64,000 bases of DNA, taken from positions 51,069 to 115,068 of the forward strand of contig QRDG01000344.1 of NCBI GenBank assembly GCA_012064385.1. Reading direction: 5' to 3'. Of this stretch, positions 1 through 11,390 are shown one piece after another. The notes beneath the pieces were generated by a model. That model had not been told where the DNA came from. It searched no databases and worked only from the letters and a program-made list of their open reading frames with translations. Within the stretch, counting starts at the first letter, position 1, and the number at the start of each line of letters is the position of its first letter. A program made the translations under genes and the position numbers. This DNA comes from Puccinellia tenuiflora (Eukaryota > Streptophyta > Magnoliopsida > Poales > Poaceae).

Positions 1-98
1 AATTGCGTAAAATAGCAATGCCAGATCTCAAGTGTTTTGTGAAGGACCAACAAAGAAAATGGCAGGCAGCACAGTGGTAACTGAAGAAATCTCCATAC

Positions 99-3000
99 CG
101 AATAATTTGGCTTCAGTGCATGAGCAGCTGCAACATAAATAGCAGACTGACTATACAGGTCACTAGGAGCGTTATCTTGCCCCCCAGACCTCGAGGTATC
201 CTCTGCCAAGCCATACTGCAGCATAGAGGCATTGATTACTGTTAATACAGAGTTGAATAAGTTAACATGTATTCAAATTGAAGCACTGCTATCCACAATG
301 CAGTCACTATCAAATAGACTAAGGAAACATACCAGCACAGTTGCAAGGTTGTAAATAGCCCGGTGGAAGTCAAACTGCAACTTGATGGCAGACCGAAACT
401 GTGCCACAAAATAAAAGAAACTTAGTTTCAGCACTTCATTGTAGATAAAATTTTGTGATTAAAAACACTGCTCAGAAGTACTTTCTCGATAGAATTCGAA
501 AGTGCAACTACCTTACTTATAGCTGTTTTTATGATTCTCTGTTTATCTCGAGCAGGAACAATTGCACTCAATTCCTGCATCAGAAGTTTATACTCTTGGT
601 AATGAGTGAAAAGCACAATGTGTGGATGAAGAGTTAGTCATTCTGATAGAACAGTGCATAAGCTAAGGTACCTGTAGTCCAAGGCCCCAATTGTTGAGGG
701 CCTGCAATCAAAAACACGAACAAGCAATAGTTGAAGCATGAAGATTAATGGACAATGAGAGAAAATTAGAGTGATGGAAAACAATAGAAATTAACAACTT
801 CGTGCAAGATCATGGGATTTGAATGTGAAGACAGCAATTTAATTTTTTTAAGCAGGATGCAAACTTTATATAAGTTTAGCACTAAATGAGAAGAATCAGT
901 TAAACAGTGTGGGCCATTGATGTTTTTTACAGCGGGTGTATTCATGTATAAAAAAATCATATGGATTGACTCAGAAAACAACTGTACAGCCTGTCACAAG
1001 GTTTTTCTGTAGTGAAACCATATAACTGTGGAAGTGCGGAATAAAGCTTAAAATTATCTATGTATCATATGTTTGGTGATGGTGCGTATTCATGTTCACG
1101 GTGTTCTTGATGACTATTGCACACACCATAATGCATTGGTTTCCAGAGTGAACTTATTTACCACTTGTTTTAACTCCAATATTTCAAATCTAAGAGAAGA
1201 ATTTATTATTTTGCTACAATCAGTCAAGAGAGTCGGCACTGAATGAGTGGAATAATTTAAACAGTGCCTCAAAAGGGTCATTTCACAGAGGTGTGGACCA
1301 TTGATGTTTTTTTTACAGCGGATGTATAAAAATCATATGGATTGACTGCGCAGAAAACAAGTGTACAGTCTCTCACAAGGTTTTCTGCAGCGAAACCTTA
1401 TAACCGTGGAAGTGTGGAGTATAGCTCACAAATTATCTACATATCATACGTCTGGTGATGGTGCGTGTTTATGTTCCGAGTGGTCTTGATGATTATTGCA
1501 AGCACCATAATGCATTGGTTTCCAAAGTGAGCTTATTTACCACATGTTTTAACTCCAATACTTCAAATCTAAGAGGAACATTTATTAGTTTGCTACTCAA
1601 TCAGTCAAGAGAGTCAGTACTGACCTGGGGGCTATTCCAACTTAATTGGACAGCCTTGTCGTAGTTCATTATAGCCTGAAAAAGAAGAAACTATGAATAC
1701 ATAATGACTAATCGAAATCTAGCATTCGTATAATATAACATACTAAAAGCAATCAGACCTTCTTTCCAACTTAATGGTAAAAATTCAGGAATGCTACCTA
1801 TTAGTTAGGACGTAGACCCTTACTCTTAAAAAACATGATACGTGACAAGAAAAAGAAGGAAATAATAAGGGACCAAATATTACGTTCTGTTCAAGGCTGG
1901 GTTTTGCAACCCAGTTAGTACTTACGTATATTAAGACTTGTTTAGCTTGTATGTCAAAATTTTCAAGATGGCGAGCGTCTGCAGAGTAACTATGCAGTCC
2001 CGGTTTTGAAATAAGTATATTTTAGATCATAAGTATGGGTTAGCAACTTAAGAAAACAGCATTGCTTATTTTCGATTCACAATTCGAACAACACAAAAAG
2101 CTGGATACTTAATCAGTAAATGAGAATTTGGAATACAGAAATACAGGAATGATCTGAAAGCTTTTGCCATTTGGACAACAAAATAAAAGATTAACCATTA
2201 TAGAATCAAGCAAACTTATTAACATTTTTTATGACCTGCTGCCAGAGTTCTTCAGCCTCTTTGGTACGCCCACGCATTTTGGCCCGATCAGCGATAGCAA
2301 TAGCCCAGTTGTAATATGCCTAAAATGATAAAAAAAAAACATGAGAACAGCAATATTTCTCCACAGAGTAGCGATATAGCATGAGGCATAAATGCATGAA
2401 TGAAATTCAATAGCATCGTGTTGGCTTCTGTGTAAAATTAGCACCATTTCTCTTTGGATATACTGAGAGAAATTTCTTAACAAATTCCAGTGAAGTCGAG
2501 AACATCAACTAATAAAAGTAGGGTATTAGAGGGTCCGAGCCTCAGAGGGGGCAAACTTACATCATACAGTGTTGGGCAAAGTCGTGTGGCTTCAGCATAC
2601 TTCTTGCAAGCTTCTTCAAGTAATGAATCTTTCGAAGAATCCGAATCAGGATCCACGTTGTCTGCACTCTCCTGCAATTATATTGAAAAGGTTAAAATAC
2701 ATTAGAAAAAAACTTCTGTGTGAGTTTTCTTTCTCTTGCAATCGCCATTTCACTAGCATTGCTTAATCAACAGGTGGAATTAAGCAATGTAAGAGCTAGT
2801 TCACACTGCAAATAAGGAATGCACATTTACCTGGAGGACTAGAGCCCAGTTATAATATGCATCAGGGTCTTCTGGATTTCTCTCAATGGCACTTATATAT
2901 CTGCAAAACATATCTTTAGGAATCATGCAAAGTTCTAATTAAACTATTACAGCAAGATTTGGTTAATCAGATGAGGTAAACAAAAACCTTTTGGCTGCAA

Positions 3001-4329
3001 AGGTAAGAATACGTTGCCGAGAGCGACCTTCCTCATCCACTCCAGTGACACTATTTATCAAGTCCATGGCAACGTCATGATGGGATGAGAGCTGCAGGTT
3101 GTCCTGGCTGAAATGGGCAAAGGAAAGAGTAGTAATTTATCATAGCTAATTTTGGTATATTTGAACAATCAAAGGCTATAAATGATATACTTTGTTATTT
3201 CCTTTTTGGCAGAAAATAAATAAACAATGTCAAGTGTTACGAAGGCAACTTGTATTCCAACGAGGCACCACCGTGGCCTGATCAAGCTCTCACTAAGCCT
3301 GACAGGACACTTGTTACCCATTGGGCACCCCTTGCAAACTCCACACCATGGGTTGCTGTCGAGGTTAGCCTCCCGCCTCACCAGTCACCACTTCTCCTCC
3401 AGCACCTTCCACCTCCCAGATCTCTCCTCCATACGGACCAAACGTCGGCGCTGTAATGCGTGATTTCAAACATGCTCGCCCTGGATTTTTCAGTATTTGG
3501 TTGGTATCAAAAGGCCATGGAACTCGCTACGCCTACTAGCACCAGCCATCTGAAGCAGGATAGCTCATTCCAAACTTTACAAAACATGATTAACATAGCT
3601 AGTCAATGACTGAAGGTCGAAACACGAAACACTAGTGCACGTGGAAGAGATTACAGGAACGACGCTACGAATCCAGCCTGAAACATCTAGCAAGTGATTT
3701 GGCCAGGCAAAGCCGCTCCATTGATCAGACCGTCGGGTACCGGCTCGTGCACAACTGCAGGCAGTAGCTAAGCGCTTCAATGGAGTAAGGACAACCAGGG
3801 CTAAGCGCTAGCAGCGCAATTCACGGAAATGGTATAGATCTAGACGAAGCTATATAACTAAGCAAGACCCAACGCCACAGGCGCGGTGGAACTAAAGGTC
3901 GCAGCATGACATCCCAGTCACTTTGCCGATCGAGATCCGAATGGCTTATCACGAACAAGGATGTGTAGTCGTCACTAACCTGGAGCGCTCGGGGGTGGCA
4001 GATCCGGCCCCATTCCCCTCGGCGAACTCGGATCTCCCGGCGGCGGCCTCCGCGGCCTCCCCGAGGAGCTCGCCCATGGTGTAGGGCCGCCAGCCCTCCG
4101 CATTCGTCTCCGCGTCCTTGGACGGCGCAGCCTCTTCCACCGACACCTCCTCCTCCGCCGCTGCTGCCGGCGCCTCGGCGTCGGGCGAAGCCGATCTCGT
4201 CTGAACCTCTTCTACCGCCACCTCCTCCTCCTCTGCCTCCGGCGCGTCCGGCTGCCCCGCGCCGTTGGGGAGCTCCGGCTCCGAGGGGTGGGTGGGCGTC
4301 GGCTGCGCGGACTCCTCCATGTCTGGCAT
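99..4329 (-). CDS. HLB1: TPR-repeat protein, HLB1-like (5' ten coding exons, partial)
   Basis: Ten exons join in a consistent frame on the minus strand: 4329-3980, 3107-2988, 2900-2831, 2671-2561, 2319-2236, 1675-1625, 701-672, 574-512, 398-333 and 215-99, all with GT donors and AG acceptors. They encode about 354 residues; the 3' end lies beyond the left edge. The N-terminus is acidic and Pro/Ala/Glu-rich (about 115 residues, beginning MPDMEES) and is followed by tetratricopeptide-type helices with repeated signatures DAYYNWALVLQ, DAYYNWAIAIADRAKMRG, NNWGLGLQELSAIVPARDKQ and FHRAIYNLATVLYGLAED. This order matches my memory of the plant TPR protein HLB1, a trans-Golgi/endosome factor linking trafficking to actin; that name is recalled, not searched. 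The start at 4329 was chosen because it opens the acidic domain; a second ATG lies at 4320. One exon is only 30 nt (672-701), yet the frame is intact. Confidence 0.85.
881..1622. repeat. Tandem duplication inside an intron of the TPR gene
   Basis: Two adjacent diverged copies of about 360-385 bp (881-1237 and 1238-1622) share blocks such as CCATTGATGTTTTTT, TCATATGGATTGACT, CACCATAATGCATTGGTTTC and AGTCAAGAGAGTC. The second copy ends a few bases before the exon at 1625-1675, so the duplication enlarges the intron without copying the exon. Several indels and substitutions separate the copies, so it is not recent. Confidence 0.85.
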
Positions 4330-7300
4330 CTCGGGTGGGGGTTCGGGGGCGCGAGAGATCTGGTGCCCGAGTCGCTGGTGCTCGCTGTCGCTGTGTGTAA
4401 ACTGCGAACGATCTCGTGGCGTCGAACTGTGGGGAGAGGAGGCGACTGACGACGACGAAGGAATCTCTTGCCACGTCGTACCCGCCAATGGGCCACCAGT
4501 CAGCGGGTCATGCGTTCTGCAAATGCGCACGATGCAAAAACAAATTCGTGTGGGTCGTTTTTCGCGACTTGAGCTACAGCTATGTGTACACGAAGTTGAA
4601 ATTCTGTGGAAAATGAGCCATCAAAAAGGGTTTTCATAGCATCTAGAGATCCCGCAAAACATGTAAAATCTTAGCAGTTGTGCACAGAAGAAAAAGTTCA
4701 TTCCAGATCCTGCAAAAGGAATGACCCGTAAAAAACCATTCGATAAACTTCAAATCTTGTCCCGCATAACTCATATCCTTGGTACGAGGCTTGACTTTTA
4801 GCGTAACAGGGCGCGAGTGAAATTGTAGAAAGAGGCGCCCTTCCCGCCGCCGCTCTTGTCGTCTATTTGAGCAGTCCCCATCGATGTCGTGCTGCCCTGT
4901 CGTATCGTTCTCACCTATTTCGGAGCTCCCGCGAGTCTTTCCGAGCGTCTGCCATGGATTTGGGTACAGCTCCGCAGGAGGCCGTGAAGGTATCGGAATG
5001 AACGGGTAAACCGCAAACCGCTTTTACAGTATGGCTTTTTGCGGAATCTGCTAGAGATGATGTCGGTACCTTGATCATCATAGATATGTGCTCTAGATTC
5101 ATGGTGGCGCGTAATTGATAGAGTACAACTCCACAGAATTCTCTTGACAATTGAAGATACTGAGTCAATGAATTGCATTTCAGACCTTGCGGCAAAAACT
5201 AGGTTAGCCAATCAAGACACACCAATCTACTGCATGCAATCGAGGCCACCCACTGATATCAGTATTGAAATGATTTGCTCTCGAACTAGAGGTATTTTCA
5301 CAGGGCTACAATCATGTCGTTTTGACAATATAATCAATCGATTATCAAGAGAAACTAGGTACCATGACAAACTTCCCCGCAAAACAAAAAAAAAAGTACC
5401 ATGACAAACTAATGGTGTGTGGTCACTCTTGACTATAGATTTTGGCTTAAGAGCAAAAATATTGTAAATTCTAGAGCATATCACTTGAATAAGTCGGCAC
5501 ACGACACGTTTGTGTTAGGGATGCCAGATTAAAAAACAAACTAGCTACTACATGAGATCCATTGTCAAAAGACTAACCATGCCAGCTGCTACATGAGATT
5601 AAACTTCGGCACATTTCATTATCCGTGGTCTTCATGTGCCATATGATCCTCTTCTGTTCTTAATCACTGCCACTACGTTTCAGAACATGATGACACCTTA
5701 CTTCTTATCTTAGTCCACACAGCACTTTTGTCTCGAACTACAAAATTGAGGTTTGGTTTGAAGGTGTTTACATTCCATGAGCTTTCCGAGAAGCTTAAGT
5801 TTTTCATTATCTACGCAAATCTTCCCGGGTCGAAGCAAATGAAATATTTCAGCCGAGATTCCTAACCGAATTACTATTGTTTTAGGTGAATAGATGTTAT
5901 CAGAGTTAAAAATGGTACTGGCTCATCGTCGAAATATTCAAACCACGGCTGAAGGGGGTTAGGTTTGCATTTGAAAAGTCTGAACCAACAAACTAAGTGC
6001 TTCAAATTTATCTATAATTTTTTTCAAATTAACTTTGTAGTTTAAAATTGCGAGATTGGTCAACATGCGAATACCATTTTCAACTCGTGACCTCATGGTG
6101 GACAAAGCCTAACAACAACATCTACTATCGACTAAGCAAGAGACATAAGAAAAATAGAGATGTTGCTAGAAAATATAATAAAGCAGAACATTTGGCCGTC
6201 GATTCAGTGGATCCAAATTACTTGATCAACTACAACCTCTAATGAAAGCTGTGTGTTTATGTAGTTACATCTATTCCATCGGTTCACGATATACCCGGCA
6301 CTGGTTTAGCTTCATTGTTCTTCATTTTTTACTCAGAAGATGGCATCACACTGCCACACTGGGGTATTGCTTGAGATAGAGCAATGTGCGCTCAATTTTT
6401 TTATCACATGATCTCAAACATTTCTTACTCTAGGATCGTTGTTGGTCATCATTGTTGTCACATATTTGTATAGTAATTTTACACAAGGAAAAAAATGCCA
6501 GCCACAATGCATATTGCGTATTTTGAATCGTCCCCATTTATGTGGTTGTTTCATTATACTTTGTGGTGTAGTTAATATGGAGGTTCAATGAGTTTCGTTA
6601 AGTAGCTTCCCATGATGTTTTTCTTGATAGATATTAGCTAAAATCAATGTTTAGAGAAGTCTCATCTCAAATTTATTTTTCATAAAAATTGCTTTAGTAT
6701 TTAGTTGTATATATTTTCATAAGTAGTTCTTTTTTTTCATTCGTATATAGGAGGATTAAAATAGTATGTCTTCCTTCCTCTATAACAAGGGAAATAAAAT
6801 CATGGTGCCCTGGTAGGCACCTCTTTCCTTGCAAACCTCTTCAAGTCCTATAACATTGCCTTTTTTTCTCTTGCCACCATTGCTAGAGATGAGTTCACAT
6901 TCAGACCGGAAGTATTTAAATACATTTTACAAAAAAATATAGTGTGGAATCTGATCTCTACCTTTCTACATGTTCTATATTAATATGTTATGACGAGGGA
7001 CGTTTCATCGGATGGTGTTTGATTTAGTTATTGCGAAGCCACATCAAATTTAAATTTCACTCTACTCGAAATTGCTAGCACAGATCCATAGAAAAATACA
7101 AACATTTGGACAATTTAGAGTATGTGCAAGTGAGACTACTATGATATGATAAAACACTAATTGTTCTCCACAATGCAAGCACCTGTTTTTTATCTGTCCT
7201 CGACTTGATAGGTTTCTTGTGTTGGTGAGTTTATGGAGATCTGGAAATGTGTACGGTATCCTTAATAAAGTAGTAGAGATTATATCTGGATAACTTATTT

Positions 7301-8207
7301 CGTTGTTATTATAGTGTGGCTTAACATTTTAGTGTATTTTTTGCATCATCTTCATGTATGGATGGACAAATTTTAATCATATTGGACTTAAAATGTCCAA
7401 ATCAATATGCTAGTTCCAAAATTATTTGCCTCTCTCAATAAATAAATCATTGTTTGCCTTTTTTTCTCTCTCAATGTTCAATATTTGGAATGTGGAAGCG
7501 ACGACCATTTGATGTTATGACATTGGTTCATTTAGGTTTCACATTTTTCAATAACTATAATAATGTGCGACAAGTTTTGTAAAGCAAGGATCGAGTAATG
7601 TAGATTTTCCATGAAGTGTTGGAAGATGAATCAAATGGTCATTGTTCAACCCTACGAGACATATTTGTCCATTGTCATTGCAATAAGTTAGTAATCATTG
7701 CAGTACTATTTTTTGTTACTTGGACAATAGCCAAATTCAAAATCTCAGTTGAGCTCTAAACCCTCCTATATCCCCCTTTGTAATTTATCGTTCGCCACCG
7801 CCCTGCACCTTTATAGCTATATTTGCCATTTCCCTCACAAAACCAAATCCTATGATGTTTCACCTCCGCCATCACAGTGGAACATCCCCATCACACTTTA
7901 TCGGCCTATCCGCCACACCTCGGTACCGTATACTCCCCGTCCACTAGTCTAATGAAGCCGGTGCAGTTGGGGTCTCGTCCATCGTAGCGGGGCTGCTTCA
8001 CCACCGCCGTCATCTACATCATTGGATCGGTTTCACCAACATCCTCATTCGAGGACCCATCATATTTGCCCTAGTAAAACCGCCCCCGATAGCCTGGCCC
8101 GCCTCATGGTGACGATCTCGTCGGAAGGATCCCCGGATTTGACTCTATTCCTATCGCCATCTTCGCTCCACATATTATCATTGTGCTTACTCAGATAGGC
8201 ATATCAA
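4330..8207. other. Gene-free interval upstream of the TPR gene
   Basis: I see no supportable gene here. 4330-4530 should hold the promoter and 5' UTR of the minus-strand TPR gene. 4800-5360 is mixed-composition sequence with short open frames on both strands and no recognisable domain. 5411-8207 is AT-rich, with only short frames, and is probably degraded transposon sequence. The one structured feature is the poly(A) micro-insertion at 5359-5410. Confidence 0.6.
5359..5410 (+). mobile_element. Orphan poly(A) micro-insertion with 15 bp TSD
   Basis: The 15-mer GTACCATGACAAACT occurs at 5359-5373 and again, identically, at 5396-5410. Between the copies lie only 22 bp (5374-5395): TCCCCGC, then AAAAC, then ten A. 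A long direct repeat flanking an A-tailed insert is the signature of target-primed reverse transcription by a LINE enzyme, but here almost nothing but the tail was inserted. Similar structures lie at 12348-12402 and 53918-53949. Confidence 0.75.
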
Positions 8208-9364
8208 TGAAAGTGCATGGTTGCCCCCATGCATGATTTTGGTAATTAATGACAATCTCTATGGACTAATATTTGCATTGAGCTATATTTGTAGGTTGTC
8301 CATTTGTTTGCTTGTTCTCCATTTGTTGGAGTCAAGGTTAAGGGAAGAAGAACAGTGTGCGTTGATCAAGTCTTTGTGCGGGTTGATCATCACTCAAGGC
8401 CAAGTGAAGATATGTCGAAGAGAGCGTCTCCCATCTTGGTGTATGGGGGAGCATCAAGTGAATTTTCACCGAAGCGCAATCGAGGAAGGTGGTGCGTCTT
8501 GAGGATATGAAGATTGTCTTCATCGAGTGGTTTAAGCGCAAGGCAAAGGTATGATCTTGATAGGGTTTCTATTTTACCGGTTTCATGTTGTTTAGTGAGA
8601 GACCGGGTTATAGGATAGATAGCCGTACTATCAAGAGGGGCTCTCGACCGGATATCGTGATCGTATTGTCGTGGAGAGCACAAACCTTTGCATCCATGCC
8701 ATCATCTTTATTGGTTCTTATTTGTCTCTAATCGTGGTGTGGTCTTGGTGCTTGTCGTGCTCGTCATGACAAAGCTAAGTTCACCGAAAACGGTTTTCAT
8801 ATGCGTCTTCTATTGCGGTTTTGGTATTGGAGATTGTGCCGGTTCATCCGTGCGGAAGATTTATCTCTTCAATTTCTTTGAAAAATCTCCATTACTTGTT
8901 TTCCATTTTCAAAGATAGCATTTGTCGTCATCTTTCCAACAAAATTGGTTTTATCTCTTTCGGACTTCAATTGCAAAAGATGCGGCATTTTCGGTTTGCG
9001 AAAAAGAGTTTTTATCTTTCCCCATTTGGTTTTATTATATTTTCTTGGACTATGATATTTCTCTACATAATCTTGTTGTGCTCGTTGTGACGATTCCAAC
9101 GAGTCCAAGATTATCGAAAACGGAGTTCGTGGGTGAAAGTTATTGTATTTCCGATTTGCAAATGGGAGCTTTTACCTTTCCCCATTTATCTTTATAATAT
9201 ATTATTGGACTATGATGTTTCTATGCATATTCTTGTAGTGCTCGTTGTGACGATTCCAACGAGTCCAAGTTTATCGAAAACGGAGTTCGTATGCGAAAGT
9301 TATTGCGGTTTTATTCTCGGTACTTTTTAAAACAGAAAAATCATTTAGGAAAAGAAAAAAAATG

Positions 9365-9620
9365 GTGCCGGGCCGGCCTGGCCGGCCCCAGGCCGGTGCG
9401 AGGCCGGCAGGCTCGGGCACTGTCCCGGCCCAGCCGCGTCCTGGCTGCCCGGCCCAGGCCGGGGGCAGGCCGGCCGGCTCTGTTTCCCTCCCGGCCCAGC
9501 GCGGTGCCAGGCCGGCCCAAGGCCGGCTTGCCAGGCCGGGCTGCCTGCTCCTTCGCTGCTTTTTTTTCCGACCGTTTTCTGTCTTCTGTCGCTGGGATGT
9601 TTCCAGGCCGGCCCCAGGCC
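9365..9620. repeat. GGCCGG-rich low-complexity block within the solo LTR
   Basis: About 250 bp are built from degenerate CCGGCC/GGCCGG and CCAGGCCGG motifs, far more GC-rich than the surrounding LTR, about 60-320 bp upstream of the LTR TATA box. It creates overlapping long open frames on both strands that have no protein logic (Ala/Gly/Pro/Arg strings). The CpG density makes it a likely heavily methylated stretch; that is inference. Confidence 0.75.
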
Positions 9621-9682
9621 AGGAACTCTGCAGCCATTTTTTCCCTCTTTTTCCCCTCCAACGGCTTCTTTTTGGAGCCACC

Positions 9683-9690
9683 TATAAAAG
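9683..9690 (+). promoter_or_regulatory. TATA box of the solo LTR
   Basis: CCTATAAAAGG sits in the middle of the LTR and is followed by C/T-rich leader-like sequence, as expected at the U3/R junction of a plant LTR. A solo LTR with an intact core promoter could drive read-through transcription to the right, towards 11 kb; activity is not shown by sequence. Confidence 0.6.
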
Positions 9691-9859
9691 GGGCTTCTTC
9701 CCCATTTTCCTGTAGATCTCATCCCTTGCTATCTCTCCTCCATTGCCAACATTTTGAGAGCTCGATTCCTCCTAATACCTCCGATGATTCTTGCCCAAAT
9801 TTAGGGAAACAAGAGAGCAGATCTAGATCCATCTTTCCACCAAACAAAATCTCCTCTAA

Positions 9860-10140
9860 GGCCTTGTTTACTTCAAGAGTTTTCTAGTGGATGGGAAGAG
9901 TGGGGATGGGAGGGGATTTGGTGAACACCCAATCCCCACAAATACTCTTCCCCTACAATACACTAGCATGGACTAGAGTTTTTGTTTTGGGCAAAAATAA
10001 GATGGTTGGTGGGGGATATCTAGGGATTATCCCCTCTAATCCCCTAAAATACACTATAAGTAAACAAACTACTGGGGATTTTTGGGGACCCGGGATAATC
10101 CCCTCCAATCCCCTAAAATACATTAGAAGTAAACAAGGCC
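9860..10140. mobile_element. Tourist-type (PIF/Harbinger) MITE
   Basis: This 281 bp element has perfect 15 bp terminal inverted repeats (GGCCTTGTTTACTTC at the left, its complement at the right) and a 3 bp TSD TAA at 9857-9859 and 10141-10143. A shorter internal motif, CCCCTAAAATACA with flanking 'AGTAAACAA', is repeated near the right end. TIR and TSD are those of Tourist/Harbinger MITEs. It is nested in the solo LTR, so it is younger than the LTR insertion or arrived inside the parental element. Confidence 0.92.
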
Positions 10141-10950
10141 TAAGTGAGGGGAACTCATGGGATCTAGATTTTGGAGTTCTTGGTGTTTCTCCTCCGTTCT
10201 TTCTCCTAAATCCCTCCATAGCATTAGTTGCTTTGGTTGGATTTTGGGGTGAAGGATTTGACCACTTGGTGTGATCTTCCCCTTTTGCATTTGTTGCATA
10301 GGGTTGTGCTCCCCACAATGATTCGTGGGATTGAAGGTTGGGAGCTTGTTACTCTTGGGTCATTGGACCCTAGACGGTGGTGCCGTGAAAACTTCGGCTT
10401 GTGGAGCTTCGGCACGCTTTGGGAGCCCCCAATTGAGTTGTGGGTGTGTGCCCCAAAAGTTGTAAGGGCTCCGAAATCCGCCCCGAAGGATTCCGATAGT
10501 GGAAGGTGAACCAAACCTTTGGGTGCGGTTCATCGGAGAATAGGGTGAGGCCTTTGTGGCATCTTGAGTAGGCCTTTTGTGACGAGCTCATACCCCTCCA
10601 ACGAGACGTACCCCCTTAACAAGGAGGAACTCGGGAATACATCCTCGTCTCCGCGTGCCTCGGTTATCTCTATACCCGAGCTTTTACTTATGCAAATTTA
10701 CATTGTGATAGCCATCGTGCTTGAAATCTATATCTTGCTATCACATTGTTACTTGCCTTGTTTAGCATAGGTTGTTGGTGCACTTAGGTAAACCTAGAAT
10801 TTTAGGTTGTTGGCTTGTTAATTTAAACACCTAGTTTTATTCCGCAATTATCAAACCCCTAAATAGAAAAAGTTTTAAATCACCTATTCACCCCCCCCCC
10901 CCCCCCCTCTCTCTAGGCGACATCCGGGCATAGCTTGTTCTTTCAATCAA

Positions 10951-11390
10951 TTGGTTGTATGTGGTCCATGCACCCTCTCTCCCACGTTACATGTTATACC
11001 ATTTGGAAATTTTGACAACAACCTATATGCATGTGTGAAGACTCTAACAAATATCTTCCCCATCCACCAACTTTAATTTCAAAATCCAGTTCCATACAAC
11101 AAGTATCTAATGTGCTGGAGGCAAATCTTAGACTAAAGTCCAACGGTGTGACATGCATGTAGGCCGAAGTTCAACATGTATAGCAATATAGGAGTATTTT
11201 ATTGATCAATAGTGAGGCACAAATACTTAGCTATTCTGCCTTAAGAAAAAGAAACTCCCACATGTATGGAGTACTACATGCCACGCCTTGTGTCTGGTGG
11301 TCTAACACAAGAACGCTAGTGTGCATGTGCAGCTGTGTAGGTACGGTGCATGTGGAACACATGCTAATATCCCGTAAATTTAGGTGCAAA
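10951..11390. other. Interval without recognisable features
   Basis: Between the solo LTR and the P450 pseudogene I see only short frames and no repeat boundary, RNA gene or domain. Confidence 0.5.

Larger units (their letters stand above)
8208..10945 (+). mobile_element. Solo LTR of an LTR retrotransposon (TSD ATCAA)
   Basis: The interval begins TGAAAG and ends CTTTCA, a 6 bp terminal inverted repeat with the TG...CA ends of LTRs, and is bracketed by the 5 bp repeat ATCAA at 8203-8207 and 10946-10950. There is no internal coding region, primer-binding site or second LTR, so this is a solo LTR left by LTR-LTR recombination. A TATA box (9683-9690) with TC-rich leader sequence downstream marks the transcribed part and gives the plus orientation. 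It contains a 281 bp MITE, so the LTR itself is about 2.45 kb. A C run (10890-10907) lies near the 3' end. The superfamily is probably Gypsy, by general resemblance only. Confidence 0.9.

Noticed and set aside
4911..5211. Overlapping minus-strand frames of about 95 codons
   Set aside because: No recognisable domain, no splice context, competing frames of equal length.
9271..9887. Pro/Ala/Gly-rich frames on both strands
   Set aside because: Produced by the GGCCGG low-complexity block of the solo LTR.
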